Source: Megalonaias nervosa
Lineage: Eukaryota; Mollusca; Bivalvia; Unionida; Unionidae
Assembly (NCBI GenBank): GCA_016617855.1
Contig: JAECUM010027347.1
Location: 1 to 64,000 of the forward strand
Reading direction: 5' to 3'
DNA length: 64,000 bases
How positions within the stretch are numbered: the first letter of the stretch is position 1; each line of letters begins with the position of its first letter. The position numbers and the translations under genes are program-made. Below, piece by piece: positions 41,824-55,149 of this stretch. The notes under the pieces are model-generated. The model was not told the origin of the DNA and made no database searches. It saw nothing but the letters and a program-made list of their open reading frames with translations.

Positions 41824-43572
41824 TCTACGCATATTAGCCGTAGGTCATCAAACCTGTGAACATTCATATATGGCCCCAGTGTCTTTCTCCACAAAGCAGC
41901 GTCACTACCGCAGGGTCGTACAACCACTAACCGTTTACCAGTCAATAGTCACCACGGGCATAAAAGTCTGCATGTATAGGTGAAAGATACGACAAAATTC
42001 TGATCGGTCAATCAGTGTTCCAGAATGAAACAAATATTTGCCAAATTACACAAGTCATTCATATGCTGCGCAATGTGCCGCACAGACCGACAATTATAAT
42101 ATTAGATTTTCAGGCTGCTTGTCATGCCAATTTTTTTTTCTGTCTGCTTAAACTATTATCATTACTGTATATGAATGACTAGCAAAGAATAACAAATAAT
42201 ATCGCACAGCTCTATGATGAAATAGTTTAGTGATCATGCATATATTTCTTATTACGCTGACAAAACTCTGTTACCAGAGTTTTTGATGGCCAAACATTAG
42301 GACTAATGTCAAAAATTAAAACATTTCGTGCATCAGATTAGGTCATCTTAAACCCAACGTTATCTCAAATCGCTGATACTGTTTTATAAGCCCATAAATG
42401 CAATTGAAGCTAAGGTGAACTTATGAAAAAGTGTGTTGCGTTTGCTTTGCTGAAGATTGAATATAATCGCCAAACCTTCGATTCAGACGCAAGTCTGGTA
42501 TGTAACAAAAAGAAAGTTTTCTTTTCCTGCCTAAATACCGGATATATTTTATATTGTGGTACAATGAAGCATAAGCATGTACGTGATGTCCTGGGTGAAG
42601 CGTTGATGAACTCAACGGCTCAAGTCGAAAATCTTGGGGATGTATTATGATTGAGTAGGCAACAAATGAAAATTTTAAACTCGATCTACCACGACACCAT
42701 CGGAAAGGCAAACCAATAATTTATTGCAATAGCACAAACAAAAGGGTCAAACAATAAGTTGAGTATGACAAAAGGTACTGGATATGTGAGACAGTACATA
42801 ACTCAATACAGATTTTGTTACGTAGATAACAATATTTCATCTGTTTATCATTCCGATTTTCGGTTTACAGATTTTTAAAAGATAATGGTTTTTTTTTATC
42901 ATTTAATGTGGTCATATAAGTTTTGTAGATTTTGTGTAATACAGACTGTGGCGAACATGAACTTTTGTTTTATGAAAAGAAAAAAAAATATTGAAAAGGT
43001 AGGATTAACTCGGCAAACCAAAATTGCTCATGTGACCAATTGTTTTTAGTGTACCAAAATAAACAAATACTACTGTGCTCCACAACAATCGCGATTGATA
43101 CTATCTTCAGTCAGTGAGCAAATTTAGACCCACTTGGGCCTCATGGTTTTACCTTCTCACCCATGTGACGAGAAATATAGCGCATGTGTGACCTTAATAT
43201 TCGCTTCTTTCGGTCTAGTTATCCCAAGTAAGTCATCTCAGGAACGTCACGTGACGATTTCCTGATTCATAATATTGTGTGACGCACTTAAATGAACTTG
43301 CAATGCTAAACACGACCTCATTGTCTACGAGTAAAGCAAGTCAGTGATGTAATGGACTGAAATAGAGTAAGTATTGCTTTTATGTCCTCTTTGAAATACA
43401 ATTGTGTGAGGAAACTAAGATAAATAACGTAGATCCTTATCTCGGTACCAACTTCAACATTGATTCTGTTATTCTCATCCATGTGATTATCTTCAAGATT
43501 TGCATTCATTGCTTATTCTTCTCTCGGTCTGTTTGTCTTGGGTCGGTTGTATCAGGTTATTAACAATATAAC
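41824..43572. other. Intron sequence without recognised features
   Basis: Only short open frames without recognisable domains. Confidence 0.5.
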
Positions 43573-43580
43573 GCCTAGAC

Positions 43581-43713
43581 CAGTGGTTCCCAAACTATTT
43601 CGGGTCACCGCCCCCTTAGTTATCCTCGGCGTCCCCTACCTTACCCCGTAAAAAGCATTATTCAGCATTAGTGCCCCCTCACCCCCTGTAATAGCCCACT
43701 TTGGGAACCACAG
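43581..43713. mobile_element. hAT-type MITE (133 bp)
   Basis: The terminal sequences cagtggttccc and gggaaccacag are inverted with one mismatch, typical of hAT non-autonomous elements. The 8-bp flanks gcctagac (43573-43580) and gtctagac (43714-43721) match at 7 of 8, the hAT target-duplication length. Confidence 0.8.
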
Positions 43714-44036
43714 GTCTAGACCACATTGTAACATGTTTGCACATACTTCAGGGTGTTATAATGCTAATCAGTTCACAAAGTCATTGCAGAAATTCAGTAT
43801 CCTGATTGAAGGCATGAAGGACAGTCTTTCTTTTCGATGAACAAATAATGGAGAATAGTAATCAATGTATTGGGCTGGCTCGAAATGAAGAAGCCGTATT
43901 TATTGGTGAATATTTGTTTTTAAATTAAATCTTTCCTTACGGGATTTTAAAGGTCATATTTCAAACAAATTACAGTACTTTCATTTTTGTTTATAACATA
44001 CATCCTTAATATATACTTTCTAATGTTTTTTTTCAG

Positions 44037-44173
44037 GAACGTCTAGTGAGTTATTTGACTGAGAAAGAAATTCAGAGGGCCAGGTTGTTGTATGAGACAC
44101 ATCATGGGAAGGGAAGAGGACTTCCTGATGATCTAGCAACGTTAATCAAGTTCAAAAGCATGATAGGAAAAAA
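44037..44173 (+). CDS. PHF24: PHF24-like exon: helical segment
   Basis: A 137-bp exon between tttttttcag and gtaagt. It starts in phase 0 with ERLVSYLTEKEIQRARLLYE and ends FKSMIGK plus two bases of a codon. The LLxxLTxKExxRAR-type helix corresponds to the region after the EF-hands in PHF24 as I recall it. Confidence 0.75.
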
Positions 44174-44295
44174 GTAAGTTTGGAATTAATCATCTTTGGT
44201 CTCGTTAGAACAACGTAAGTCTGGAATAGCTCGGCTGGAAACGGCAGCGCTTGACTCAGATGTATGTAGATTAAGGAGCATGGGAAGTTAAGGTT

Positions 44296-44539
44296 AGTCT
44301 GGTTGACACTGGCTCTACTGACCGCTCCGGTCTCGGATGCGGGAGGTCGCGGGTTCGAACCCCGGTCGAATCATACCAAAGACTTATAAAATGGTACTAG
44401 CAGCTGCCTCGCTTGGCGATCAGCATTAAAAGGTTAGTGTTAGGACTGGTCGGCCTGGTGTTAAGATAATGTGACTGGGTGGAACATGATGCTACATGTC
44501 TGTGGCATGAGGCCCCAGTGCTAGACATCACTATAAACT

Positions 44540-44584
<45 letters not shown>
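44296..44584 (+). mobile_element. tRNA-derived SINE with (AC)n tail
   Basis: A tRNA-like head (actggctctactgaccgctc for box A, gcgggttcgaaccccggt for box B), a unique body (gcagctgcctcgcttggcga, gtgactgggtggaacatgat, catgaggccccagtg) and a 3' (AC)n run from about 44541. The head-body-simple-tail layout is that of a SINE. The target duplication was not resolved. Confidence 0.7.
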
Positions 44585-44585
<1 letters not shown>

Positions 44586-45836
44586 GGCTTTACTGGAATC
44601 CTGAAATTAAACAAGAGTTACATAACCGGAGTAATGACTAACTTGACTGGAGTCTTGATGGAATTAAACAAGTGAAGAGGTGAGAAGAGGTACATAATTG
44701 GGGTAGTGACGGGAAAGTGAGTTCTTGAAGCTAAGTAATGTGAGATAACTCTTGACTTATGGTAATCTATACTACGGTAAAATCAAGAGTAGTTGGCCTT
44801 TGACTTCTATTAAAAACCGAAAAGAAACAAATAACTCTACATGTTAAAGCTGAATATTACAATTAGAATCAAAGCTGTATTTCCACTTAAAAAAAACAAA
44901 AAACAACAAAAAACCCCAAAACAAAGAGGTAAGTATGTATCTCTCCAAATGTAGAATAATTAAAAATATTTGGAAATCATTTACAACGTTGTCAAGAAAA
45001 AGTTGGAATTCTTATTGGGCGGTCATCGAAATAATATGTAAATTAGTGTGATCATTAGTGCGTTCGTCGTGTACTCGTAAACAAACTTGCGGAAACATCA
45101 GCGTGATAAATGAAACTACAGACATCCCACCCACAATTAATTCCAGGGTTGGCAAAACCAAACTTAGATTACATGAATTCTTTATTCCAGTGTCACTGCC
45201 AGACGATTTGTGCCTAACATAAAACCTGGTTTACCCCGAAAGTTTATTCGACAAAATCGAAAACAAAAACATTCATCTAGCACCTCTAAATCTTGCTCAA
45301 AAATATATCGACCAATCTGAATACTGCATGGGTCTATTTCGAGTAAGATCTCATAGTTTGGAGTAAAATCTCTTAAGCTGTTAAGTTTTATGATCCTGGG
45401 GGTCTGAGCACAGTACATCTTTACTCCTTTTCAACACCTCTACGTAATTAAGTTCAGCCAATGCAATTTTTAGGCAACACGGGGGTTACCACGACCCACA
45501 AAAGCAACGTAATGCTAAACACTAATAATTATGAGGCTGGATTTGGCTTGTACGAAGTAACTATTTACAAAGAGCATGCTGATGATATTAGACAGAGCAT
45601 ATAGGGAAGAATGCATTTGTCACATACCTTGACTTCTTTCGTTTGTATGTAACTATTGTTTACCTTTGTTGTTCTTAAACCTTGAATCAAACTAAATATT
45701 TGTGGTGTCTTGTGCGGTTTATTGTGATTTCTCCTAAAATTAGAATTACATAGTCATATATCTTGTGCAGTGTTAAAATGTTAAAAAGAAAAAAACTCTT
45801 GAAATAATTTCTCCTTTTTTAAATTTTGGTATGTAG

Positions 45837-46010
45837 GGCTAAAATGATGCGCAGCCGAAAAAATACAGCAGTCAGTGCGGTGGCGGACGTCAACGATGAT
45901 GAGGAGGATGATGCAGATGAGGAGGATGAGGATGGGGAAATGAAAGATGAAGAAGATCAAGAAGAAGATAAATTGGAAGTAAAAGAAGGGAAAGTAAAGA
46001 TGGATCCTGA
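45837..46010 (+). CDS. PHF24: PHF24-like exon: acidic linker
   Basis: A 174-bp exon between gtatgtag and gtaagt, in phase with both neighbours (one base in, two bases out). It encodes a basic start (KMMRSRKN) and then a strongly acidic stretch (DDEEDDADEEDEDGEMKDEE) ending KVKMDP. It is probably an unstructured insert in the invertebrate protein. The phase match and correct splice sites support it as coding. Confidence 0.7.
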
Positions 46011-46049
46011 GTAAGTCCATTAAAGTAATAATACAGTCGCTTCAACAAC

Positions 46050-46087
<38 letters not shown>

Positions 46088-46114
46088 GTTATTATTATTA
46101 TTATTATTATTATT
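46050..46114. repeat. (ATT)n microsatellite
   Basis: About 21 units with one interruption, followed by a T-rich tract and, near 46310-46370, mixed CATA/CATC repeats. Confidence 0.95.
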
Positions 46115-46370
46115 TAATTTTTGTATTTGTTTGTATTTTTTTTTTTTGTTTACAGGCTGCTTTCTTGTTTGAGGTGTAGTATACACTGTAAGAACTTCCG
46201 CATATAATCATGTATATCACAGTAGAATGAAACATGCTTTGATGGACATCCTTGATGAACACCTCTAAGTAATGAAAATCAGTTCATTAAGAACTCATAA
46301 TCCTAAAACACATACATACATACATGCATCCATCCATCCATCCATCCATGCATGCATGCATACATAAGTG

Positions 46371-47604
46371 TGTGTGTGTACTTTATGAAAAATAAAGTAA
46401 TTTAAGTCATAACATATCTACCATTATATCTCAGCTATTCTTAAATTTTCGATTACTGATGCAAAATTACATGGCACGTGCAACCTTTAAAAAAAAGTAT
46501 TCTTATATTATCATACATCGGTTGATTTTCCCTATAGTGTGTGCAGTTTCATATTTTTGATATTATAACATGTGAATATATCGCTTTATGAGATTCTGAT
46601 TAGTCCAAATAAGCCCATGAAATTATTATGCAGTATTCTCTTTACTGACTGGCTGCGATCGTGGGAAACCTTTTTTTAATCTCGCCTTCTGGAATTGTTT
46701 GTTTTCAATGAACATTTTTGGCCGCCATTTTTCGACTCGACTCGCGAAAGGGAATTGGGAAAAAAATGGTCTCGTCTGTTTCAATATGGTTAATTTACCC
46801 CCACATGAGTTTGTTATGTCATGTATAACATATTATAACAAACAAACAAAAAAAAAATGGCTAAAACCACAAGAGAAAAACAATAACAACAACAAGCAAA
46901 ACTACGCGTATTGCTTGTGTGGAGCGGGGGTTGAGGGAGGCGGTATATATTGAGCATGGAATCCACCCTATATACAAGCGTGGTTTAAATGTTAACTTAC
47001 AGAAGTAAATAAACTCACCTCTTTTCACAGAAGAATGCGGACACAAACCGGTCTCCAAACTGACAGAAGTTTATCCAACCACTGCATATTTACGCGGTAA
47101 ATATGTGATGCAATTCCAATTCAGAATGAAATTTGTTTACGCATTCTGTAGTCTGCTGTTCCAAATCAAATACTGCAAATACATCACAGTAATTTTGGGA
47201 ATTTCTGCACCTAGTAAACCTTCTTTCACATGAATATTGCAACAATGTAATGTTTAGTTGTGAAAGTGACATGTTAGGTTACGTAAACATTGATCGTCTA
47301 CTGCAGTCTAATGGGGTACTGCATCAAACAATGCGACATCACGCTCATCGAACGTTCTGTGTTGAAAAATGATTTTGTCTATGCAAAATGTTCTGTTTAT
47401 TAGGAAGGACGCATGTTCTTTGACTTACAGATTGTAGAAAAGTATAATCTACTTTTAAACGTTAATACTAGTTCAACTTTGTTTGGGTCTACGCGCAACA
47501 AATGAAAGGTGCAACGTCTGTCAGAATGAACGAAATTATTCTTTCTCTTTCCATCAAAATAATCTCCACTGATATAAAAACTATGTGATAAAAAGAATCT
47601 CAAC
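46371..47604. other. Intron sequence without recognised features
   Basis: No supported genes. Confidence 0.5.
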
Positions 47605-47730
47605 TGGGTATTGATTGAATACTAAATTTATGAAAATCGTTGAATACTGTCCAGGTGTTGCGAGCCAAGGCTCGCAAAAGCTGGACATTATTCAACTCGT
47701 TTCATAAATTTAATATAAAATCATTACCCA
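47605..47730. repeat. Foldback (palindromic) element
   Basis: Two arms of about 60 bp, from tgggtattgattgaata to the complement of ttataaaatcattaccca, with the centre near 47667 at gcgagccaaggctcgc. It could form a long imperfect hairpin and is probably a foldback MITE. Confidence 0.75.
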
Positions 47731-47830
47731 TTTGAAATCCTCAATATAGGAAACACAGTTTACGAATCGTTTATTTTTTATAATAGGAAACGTGTACAAG
47801 TCAAGTAGTATTATAATAAACCTCTTAGAC

Positions 47831-47832
<2 letters not shown>

Positions 47833-47883
<51 letters not shown>
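47833..47883. repeat. (CT)n microsatellite
   Basis: About 26 CT units. Confidence 0.95.
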
Positions 47884-47885
<2 letters not shown>

Positions 47886-48419
47886 GACTCCCTAGCCGAG
47901 AACTCCTTCTGTCAGCGGTTTACCATATATGTTCTGCGGTGTGTTGTGAATATTTGCACAGAAAATATAAATAGTACCATAAATCTGATTCCCAATAGAA
48001 AGTAAAAAAGCACAGTAAGAAAATTTTTCTCTTCCTGTTATATTTGAACTCAGTTCGTCTTCAATGTGTAGTGGCCATACCGCTCAACAAATGAGGCGTC
48101 GAAAACTAACATCAAATTTCAATGTCATAATGTTATCAGTGTCTATTGACGTTAGTAAGAAAATATATTCTTTCACTCCAGTGAATTATCAAGATTATTT
48201 CCCTTAAAATATCCTGTAATTCACGGCCTGGGATAAAATAATCTTATTTCATTCCGTTAAATTTTGTTTGTCATATGTAAAATAACTTAGTCATCAATTC
48301 CACTGTTAAATATTTTTCTGAGCAATTGGCTCGTTTCAAACAATTTATTTTTCTCTCTTTTATGTTGTTTTATGATTTTTCGAAGAAATTTGTGCTTATT
48401 TTTGCCGTTTTACTTTCAG

Positions 48420-48506
48420 AGAACGCAAATGGCAGCGATTCCTGAGGCATGAAGCATGGGCAATACTGGCATCCAGACCAAACATGCACCAACAAGCTGC
48501 CATCTA
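48420..48506 (+). CDS. PHF24: PHF24-like terminal exon
   Basis: From the tactttcag acceptor, completing a Glu codon, it encodes ERKWQRFLRHEAWAILASRP, then NMHQQAAI and TAG at 48504-48506. The WxxFLxxxxxxILAxRPN ending matches the C-terminus of PHF24 as I recall it and is the best single support for the gene assignment. Confidence 0.8.
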
Positions 48507-48604
48507 GAGTCCTCTATTTAATTTGTCCATAAAGAAGTCTTCATACCAACAAGCCACCGTCTCGAGTATACTGTTTAATTTGTACATAAAGAAGTGTTCA
48601 TTCT
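48489..48604. repeat. 57-bp tandem duplication across the stop codon
   Basis: Two units begin ccaacaagcYRccRtct at 48489 and 48546. They differ at several sites; the first contains the stop codon and the second lies in the 3' UTR. Each unit carries a cataaag near its end. Confidence 0.75.
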
Positions 48605-49862
48605 AAAACTAAGTTTCTTTTTATTTGTTTTTGACCTTTTTTTCTTAGGAAACTGGATAAGACACGTTCTTTATAGATGACTGGCATTACGACACTATTG
48701 TGAAATTAAGATAGATGGAAATGAATTCAGTTTGGATATCTTCATTTAAAAATGCAACCCGTGACCAGTCAAACAAAACTATGGGGTGGTGTCTGATTTG
48801 TATGTAGTACAATTTGTTTACTTTACTAATTTCATTAATGTATGTATATTAGATTTTTGAGGGACATTTCTCTTTGGTTCAGTTTTCGACAAAACTATTA
48901 CGATTGCCATTTTTCGTCGGTTATTTTTCTGTAATCGCCTATTGATGTAAATGATGGAATTTTTGTTGCTATTACAGGGGTTGGACCAGGAAATGGCGTA
49001 GCAAGAAATTATGGCCTCTCCCTTCCCAAAAAATTAATTCTTGGGGCCCAGTCCCGATAAAAATAGTTGTTTGACAGGAATTTTGGTTCCTGTTGGGTCT
49101 CCCCACTCCCCACCCCCATTCGTCTGGGTTCACAGAGGTTCAAGTTGTCTTTTTTTGTTCACTGCATCGAAATTTGTCTTTATTGTTCCTACCTTCTTCC
49201 TTTCGAACGTTAGACATATAAGACTGAGAAAAGACGGGAATACATGCTTTGTATTCTCGAACACAATACTTGTTAACTTTGACCGAGGTTTATTTAAATG
49301 TGCGTTATGTATTAAATAATTTCTTTGTCTGATAAACTTTCACTAACAGCTTCGCTCAAATCACGTGAATTATGGAGAATGATCACGTAAGTTATCCGGT
49401 TAAAGGGAATTGATACTGTTCAGATATTCTTTTCAGATAGAAACCTATCAGGGATAATTATCCATATGACCCACATTAATTACGTATCAATTATCGTAGA
49501 CTCGTAAGAGTTCGCAACAATTATCTTAGACTCATAAGAGCTATCAAAACTATTTGTCTAGAAAAGCTGGCACGGTCTACTGCACCGAATGTAAATATTC
49601 AAGGGCGCGACATACATCAGTAGAATACTGAGAGGCTAGTGTCATGACAAAGGAAATGAAATTACTTAGAATTACTTAAATTGAAAATATTCTTTTGGAA
49701 TGTCATATACAGAGCTGATTATATAAATGCTTTACAATCCAATGATATGACACAGAAGTCATGATATGTTGCACAACGTTCAAATCCAAAATTGTATACT
49801 CGAGGATATTAATAATTGTATAAATCAGTTTACAGATGTTTACATTCCTTACGATACATACA

Positions 49863-49894
<32 letters not shown>

Positions 49895-50239
49895 AGAAAC
49901 GTACTAATGCTGTTTTGTCAGGGTCTGACAAACCTTATGTACCGTGGTCTAGATTTTTTTAATTGTAAATTAAGAATGAACTCTTATCCAAACTAAATGA
50001 GTTTAGAATGTGGCACTAAGGCTATTGTAACCCGAAATGATATAAAACAAATTGTTTACAAAAAGGACTACAAGAAAATGTATATTTTAAAATGACAAAC
50101 AGAAATCCAAGAAATGTGAACCAAAATTTATAAATCTACAGTATGTTTGAAATTATTGAAGAATACACCTTCTCATCCATAGTTAAATATTTCCAATCGA
50201 TTACTAACACTTAAGATTAGTTGAGTACACCTCATGACG
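48605..50239. other. 3' flank of the PHF24-like gene
   Basis: No further coding exon is recognised. An ATAC-type microsatellite lies at 49855-49892. Confidence 0.5.
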
Positions 50240-51850
50240 ATGCTACTCATTTTCACGAAGGCTATGTACAGGACGAATTCCAAGTCATGTTTCATAAATT
50301 AAATATTGAAATTTCTCATAATGCAGTTGTTGCAGCAATGCACAATGTAAAATGAGGAAAAAGCGATGTCCAATGTAATTGGTTCATGAATGATGTTGAC
50401 ACAATGATTCCTTATTACCTACACTAACTTAAGAACATTTTAAATGCTTGTGATTTTTCCAAAATTTGTATCGATTTATAATGTCCTTAACCATGAATGG
50501 ACCTAGTAAAGACGTTGAAAATTATACCGAATTCAGTTGGAAAACTTTCCACATGTATATTCAATGTTAGACTGATGATTTAGACAGAAATATATTATAT
50601 CTATATTGACTTATAGTTAGCGTTTAGGGTGAGTATGGGTGACTAGAGATAATATATTCATATTGCAAGGAGTAATTAGCATATAATAAATGAATTGCAG
50701 TATGGATTTATTGATTTTACAAAGGGTTTTGAGAATGCTTTTAGAAATAACATGTGGTGTAAATTAATTAACTCGGTGTTTGTTGAAAATGGTAAAAGTT
50801 ATTCAAAATATATACACAAAGCTAAAATTAAAAGTGAAGTCTCAGAATGCACTCTGTGAAGAATTTTCGTTTTTGTAGTGTACGTTAGCGTGAACATCTT
50901 TCACCACTTTTACTTGCTATGTAGATGAGTTTTACCGTAGATTAGAGATAGGTATTATTAAATATGATAATGTAATTCTTTCTGACTCGGCAATTGCTTT
51001 GCAAAACGATTGGCACTTTAAAATTGTACTGTGAGAGATGAAACTTATCAATAATTCACTTTAAAATAAAAGTACGGATATTAAGAAACGGTGAATACAT
51101 TCCTTGAAATTGTAAAGTTTTGTTTTCAAGGAAAGAGAAACCGATTGTGAACAAAACTATAGGTATTGTTTACTTTGTGGCTCTGTTTCTGAAGTTCAAG
51201 AAACTCCTCTGGCCAGATTAAAAAAGCAGCGATAAGTTAAGCGAATATCTTTTCAAATTCATTGCTATTTGTGCAAGCTACGTTTCGTATCTATCTCAAA
51301 AAATTGCAACTCATATTTAATTACGGAGCAGAAGTATGGAGAGCTACAAAAAAGTTGAAACGGTACAGTTACATTTCATTGAGAAATTGCTTGCAACTCT
51401 TGGCTTTTCCTTGGGGGTTGTTGATATAATTTATTTTTTAGATATTTTACAACAAAGGTAGTCGGATAGTTTTTATTCGGAACTCGAATACTAGTTTGAC
51501 GATATCATCGAGAACTATATTTGTTTTTGACGGAGCATTAGCGCGCGTCTGCAGTAATTTTTTTAAAGAAATTAGTATGCGAACATATAAAACTGCCTTG
51601 ACTAAATAATGACTATCATCACAATGATTAGAAAAAGATCTTAAAAATGGACTAGACCAAATAAAACGAATATAGAAAATAGGATATGTCAGTTTTGCGA
51701 AATTGTAGAAAATGACTATCATTTTCTCCTCGGGTGTCCATTGTATTTGCAGCTTAGGAAGATGTGTATACCTATATATCATCGGAGAAAACATTACAAG
51801 TTTGAATGTTTCACATTAATATCTTGTTGTAAGGCATGTCTTGTTAGGAA
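50240..51850 (+). mobile_element. LINE relic (reverse transcriptase fragments)
   Basis: Plus-strand frames hold degraded RT pieces: near 50705 YGFIDFTKGFENAFRNNMW, which resembles the RT motif around FxDFxKAFD, and near 51675 NRICQFCEIVENDYHFLLGC followed by PLYLQLRK, the C-terminal CxxC/HxxxxC zinc motif of many animal LINEs. The intervening sequence is too decayed to read. Confidence 0.65.
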
Positions 51851-54104
51851 GTTAGGTATTTATAAAACTTTTCAGATGAGTTTCAAGGCGTTACTTCTTT
51901 TATCAGCTTAGACTGGTAAGTTAACTTAAATAATACATATACTATATTGATCATTTGAATTATTTATGCGGTGCTAGTACCAAACAGAAAATGATGATTC
52001 ATCAGTTTTTCGCTATTGTGTATATGCGTGTTTTACTGCTGAGATATGTTTTGTCTTTGCAGTGTTAATTTCTACATAGGGAGTAGCTTTATTTCCAATA
52101 TTATATTTAAAATATCCTTGTACATGGACGCATACGGAGTGCCACCAGTGTAGATGAATACAAATTGAATATGTGCTCAGTGCCAATTAAATGTTTGCAT
52201 GGAAGCCGTGTAATTTGTGTATTTTGACTTAACACTCATCCAGAAAGCTTTACTTCAGAAAAGACTCTGGACTATAATTATATTTCAAGTACTTCAGATT
52301 TAATATTTGGCATTTTCTAAAATCATTGCTATTTTCCCAATACTTGACAGAAAAAGCCTCACATATAACAACTTTTGTAAAGTAAATGTTATTATGTTGT
52401 TTGACTTTAGTAGTGACTATCATGTATTTGATGTTTGGCTTGTGTTTGTACGTATTTATGAGTGAACCGTTTTTAACCGTTTCGGACTCATCATACTTTT
52501 TCTACAACTCTGGCAGCTGTTGATGATGATGATGACGATGATGGCGAACTTCTTGTGACCTGATGTTTGGCAAGTCTATTCAGTGAGCGTACCAGATTAT
52601 ATGTACCTCTGACCATGCAAACAGTGATGGATGCAAGTAGAACCTTCTGCATCTGAACCCAGTCATCTGACAGCTTAGGGTTTTCCGTCCGGGTCTCGCT
52701 TTCATAAAACATCCCAACTTTGACTAAAACATTGCAACAATTTTGCATACTGGTTGTGATCATATGCTTGTATTCAGTCTAGGTTTTGAAACAAGATTGT
52801 TAGCTTGAGAATTAACGTTGAGATATTGACCTTGGCTGTTTAGAAATATTACAGTCAGTGGTCCAGCTCTAAATAAAGAAATGAGAGAACGCAATAAATA
52901 AGTGAGGCAAGGCATGTTACTCAGATGCTGGGGGATAATGGCGAGCGCCAATAAAGTAATGGAACGCGCCAAAAACGAATGGAATGCCGTTCCCACGCAT
53001 TTCTACAGCACTACACCCCTGATTACAGTGGAATGGGACAAAACTATGTGCTAAATACGTACTCAGATTGAAACGTGCGTGAACCCGGCCCCAGGTCAAG
53101 CAAATATGGAATTTTCTCTCTTGAATTTTAAAAATCTGCTTTGAAAAACAGGTGGGCTAAGTTATTGTATTTTGTCCGTCAGTACGTACGAATCAGCGCC
53201 CGTTAAATTACATTTTAGTTATTCACCGCATTCCTGATGTTCTGTACATTGTTTGTACCAATAAACTTGCTTTTGAAAAACAATTTAGATATGGTGTTTT
53301 ATAAAAATAGACATCAATGTTGACTAAGAAAAATAGTCTCAGATTATTCATATTTTAGATAAATCTGTTATTGACAACCAAAAGGCTTGTTAATTCATTG
53401 ATCAGTGTTAAATTTAGAACACGAATGATATCTGTTAGATAAACAAATGCCTAAATAGTCCTTGAAGGTTAGTACAGTGGATATCGGAATACTTTTACAA
53501 AAGAGACTGCTTCTGAGTCAAAGGAACCGTCTACAATTACAGCATGCTGTAATGATGCTATATGTCTATAATGCTAATACGATGTACTGAAGGTTATAAA
53601 TAAACGATGCCTGATAACAAATATTTTGTAGTACATATTTGGCAAATACACGACCACCATGGTGAGAAATAAAAATGACAGTAGGGGATACATCGAAAAT
53701 AAACACATCAATGAAAAACAAAAAGTATTAAGTTTTGCTTTTCAACAGAGTCAGTTCTTGCTAGAAAGGTTATATTATAAATTTATATGAATCTGGAAAC
53801 CCCTAGTTCTGTGAAATTTAAATCAAGTTTTCATTCTGGAGTTGAATTATCAAAGAATTTCGGGCCTTTCTGCCAGCGGAAAAATCTCTCTTATGTAATA
53901 CGGCACTCATTTATATAACCACAGTCTGAACAGATTGGCACTGGGCATCATCCAATGTTAACAATATTGCAGCTCAACGTACGACGTAGTCTCCTTCGAC
54001 AAAACTTTTCGCGTGCTTCTAAGGTGGTTCCTCTCCAGAGTTTCGCATTTTTGCACAGGGTGAACATTTTAATGAAAGGGTGTTCCCGTTTCTTCCCTCT
54101 GGTA
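51851..54104. other. Intergenic sequence without recognised features
   Basis: Several short open frames, but none with a recognisable domain. Confidence 0.5.
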
Positions 54105-54415
54105 GGACCTTTTATATATGGGGCACTCTACAGGTATTATGAACTTCTGAGAGAATAACAGGTCCATGGTGACGTTATTTACATTTGCAACATGCATATT
54201 GGAGAGAATGTTGGCATATCTCTCTGCTTCTTTCACGTGCTGGGGCTGAAATTTCTTTGGATATTGCACTTGAGGAAATTGTACATGATCTATGCCTACA
54301 GATAACCAAAATGACTGCTCCCATGTGCTCGAAAAAATCAGCCAGAATTAGTCTAAAGTACACTCTCTTTAGCAGTTTGTTAAAATAGGAAAACGAATTT
54401 TGCCAGCCTAAAAAC
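54105..54415. repeat. Copy 1 of a diverged 300-bp repeat
   Basis: Shares blocks such as tattatgaacYtctgaKaga, tttgcaacatgcaYa, gagaatgttggcatacctct and aatcagcc with 55150-55455. Same orientation; family unknown. Confidence 0.75.
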
Positions 54416-55149
54416 TAAACAAAACCAGCTTCTGAAAGTGCAATGAATAAATTACACAATATATAAAAATACGAAATTATAGAGTGCCACCTTAAAATAA
54501 ATATGAAAATTTTGCAATTTGTTTTCTTATTTTTTTTTTATCATCAGGTATGATGTTCTCAACATAACGGTGCATTAACGTTGATGTTATGAATGAAAAT
54601 AATCTGATTGTGCTTATTTGGCTATTGCTTACACCATATGACAGTATTGTGTGTGTGTAATGATCTTAATTATGGGGCAATTAGAAGTCTTAGTACACAA
54701 GAGTGAAATCAGCTTTAAATTAAAACTGTTGCATTAAGTGAATGAAAAATGTGGTGAAAATTTTTCTTTTCATTAATTTATAATGAAACTAATGAAAACA
54801 ATGATGACAAAGCATATTTGCATTTTTTTTCATATATTAGTGTTTGAGGAATAAGCCAACGCGTTACACTTTGACCTCCATAAACCTGACCTGTTCCACC
54901 CCTGTTCAAACTGGAAAATTTAATAGTGACATCTCAGGAACAAATGTGGCATATTTCATGTTCATGTTGTTCAATATATCATTCCTTTCTATACTGAGAA
55001 AATGCACTGTGCATTTGTAAACAAGTTCACTTTAAATACAGTTCTGTTGGAATTTTTTTTATTCAAAATGACTCTTTTGATGCTTGCTACTTAAATCTTT
55101 CAGCTATACAACCAAAATTAAATTTAACAATAATAATACACATGTGGTC

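Noticed and set aside
42421..42711. Small genes on both strands
   Set aside because: Overlapping short frames in intron DNA with no recognisable motif or neighbour context.
45890..46186. Minus-strand gene overlapping the acidic PHF24-like exon
   Set aside because: An antisense shadow of the exon plus the ATT microsatellite.
52491..53099. Minus-strand host gene
   Set aside because: Three short frames without splice signals or recognised domains, one with a Ser run from a trinucleotide repeat.
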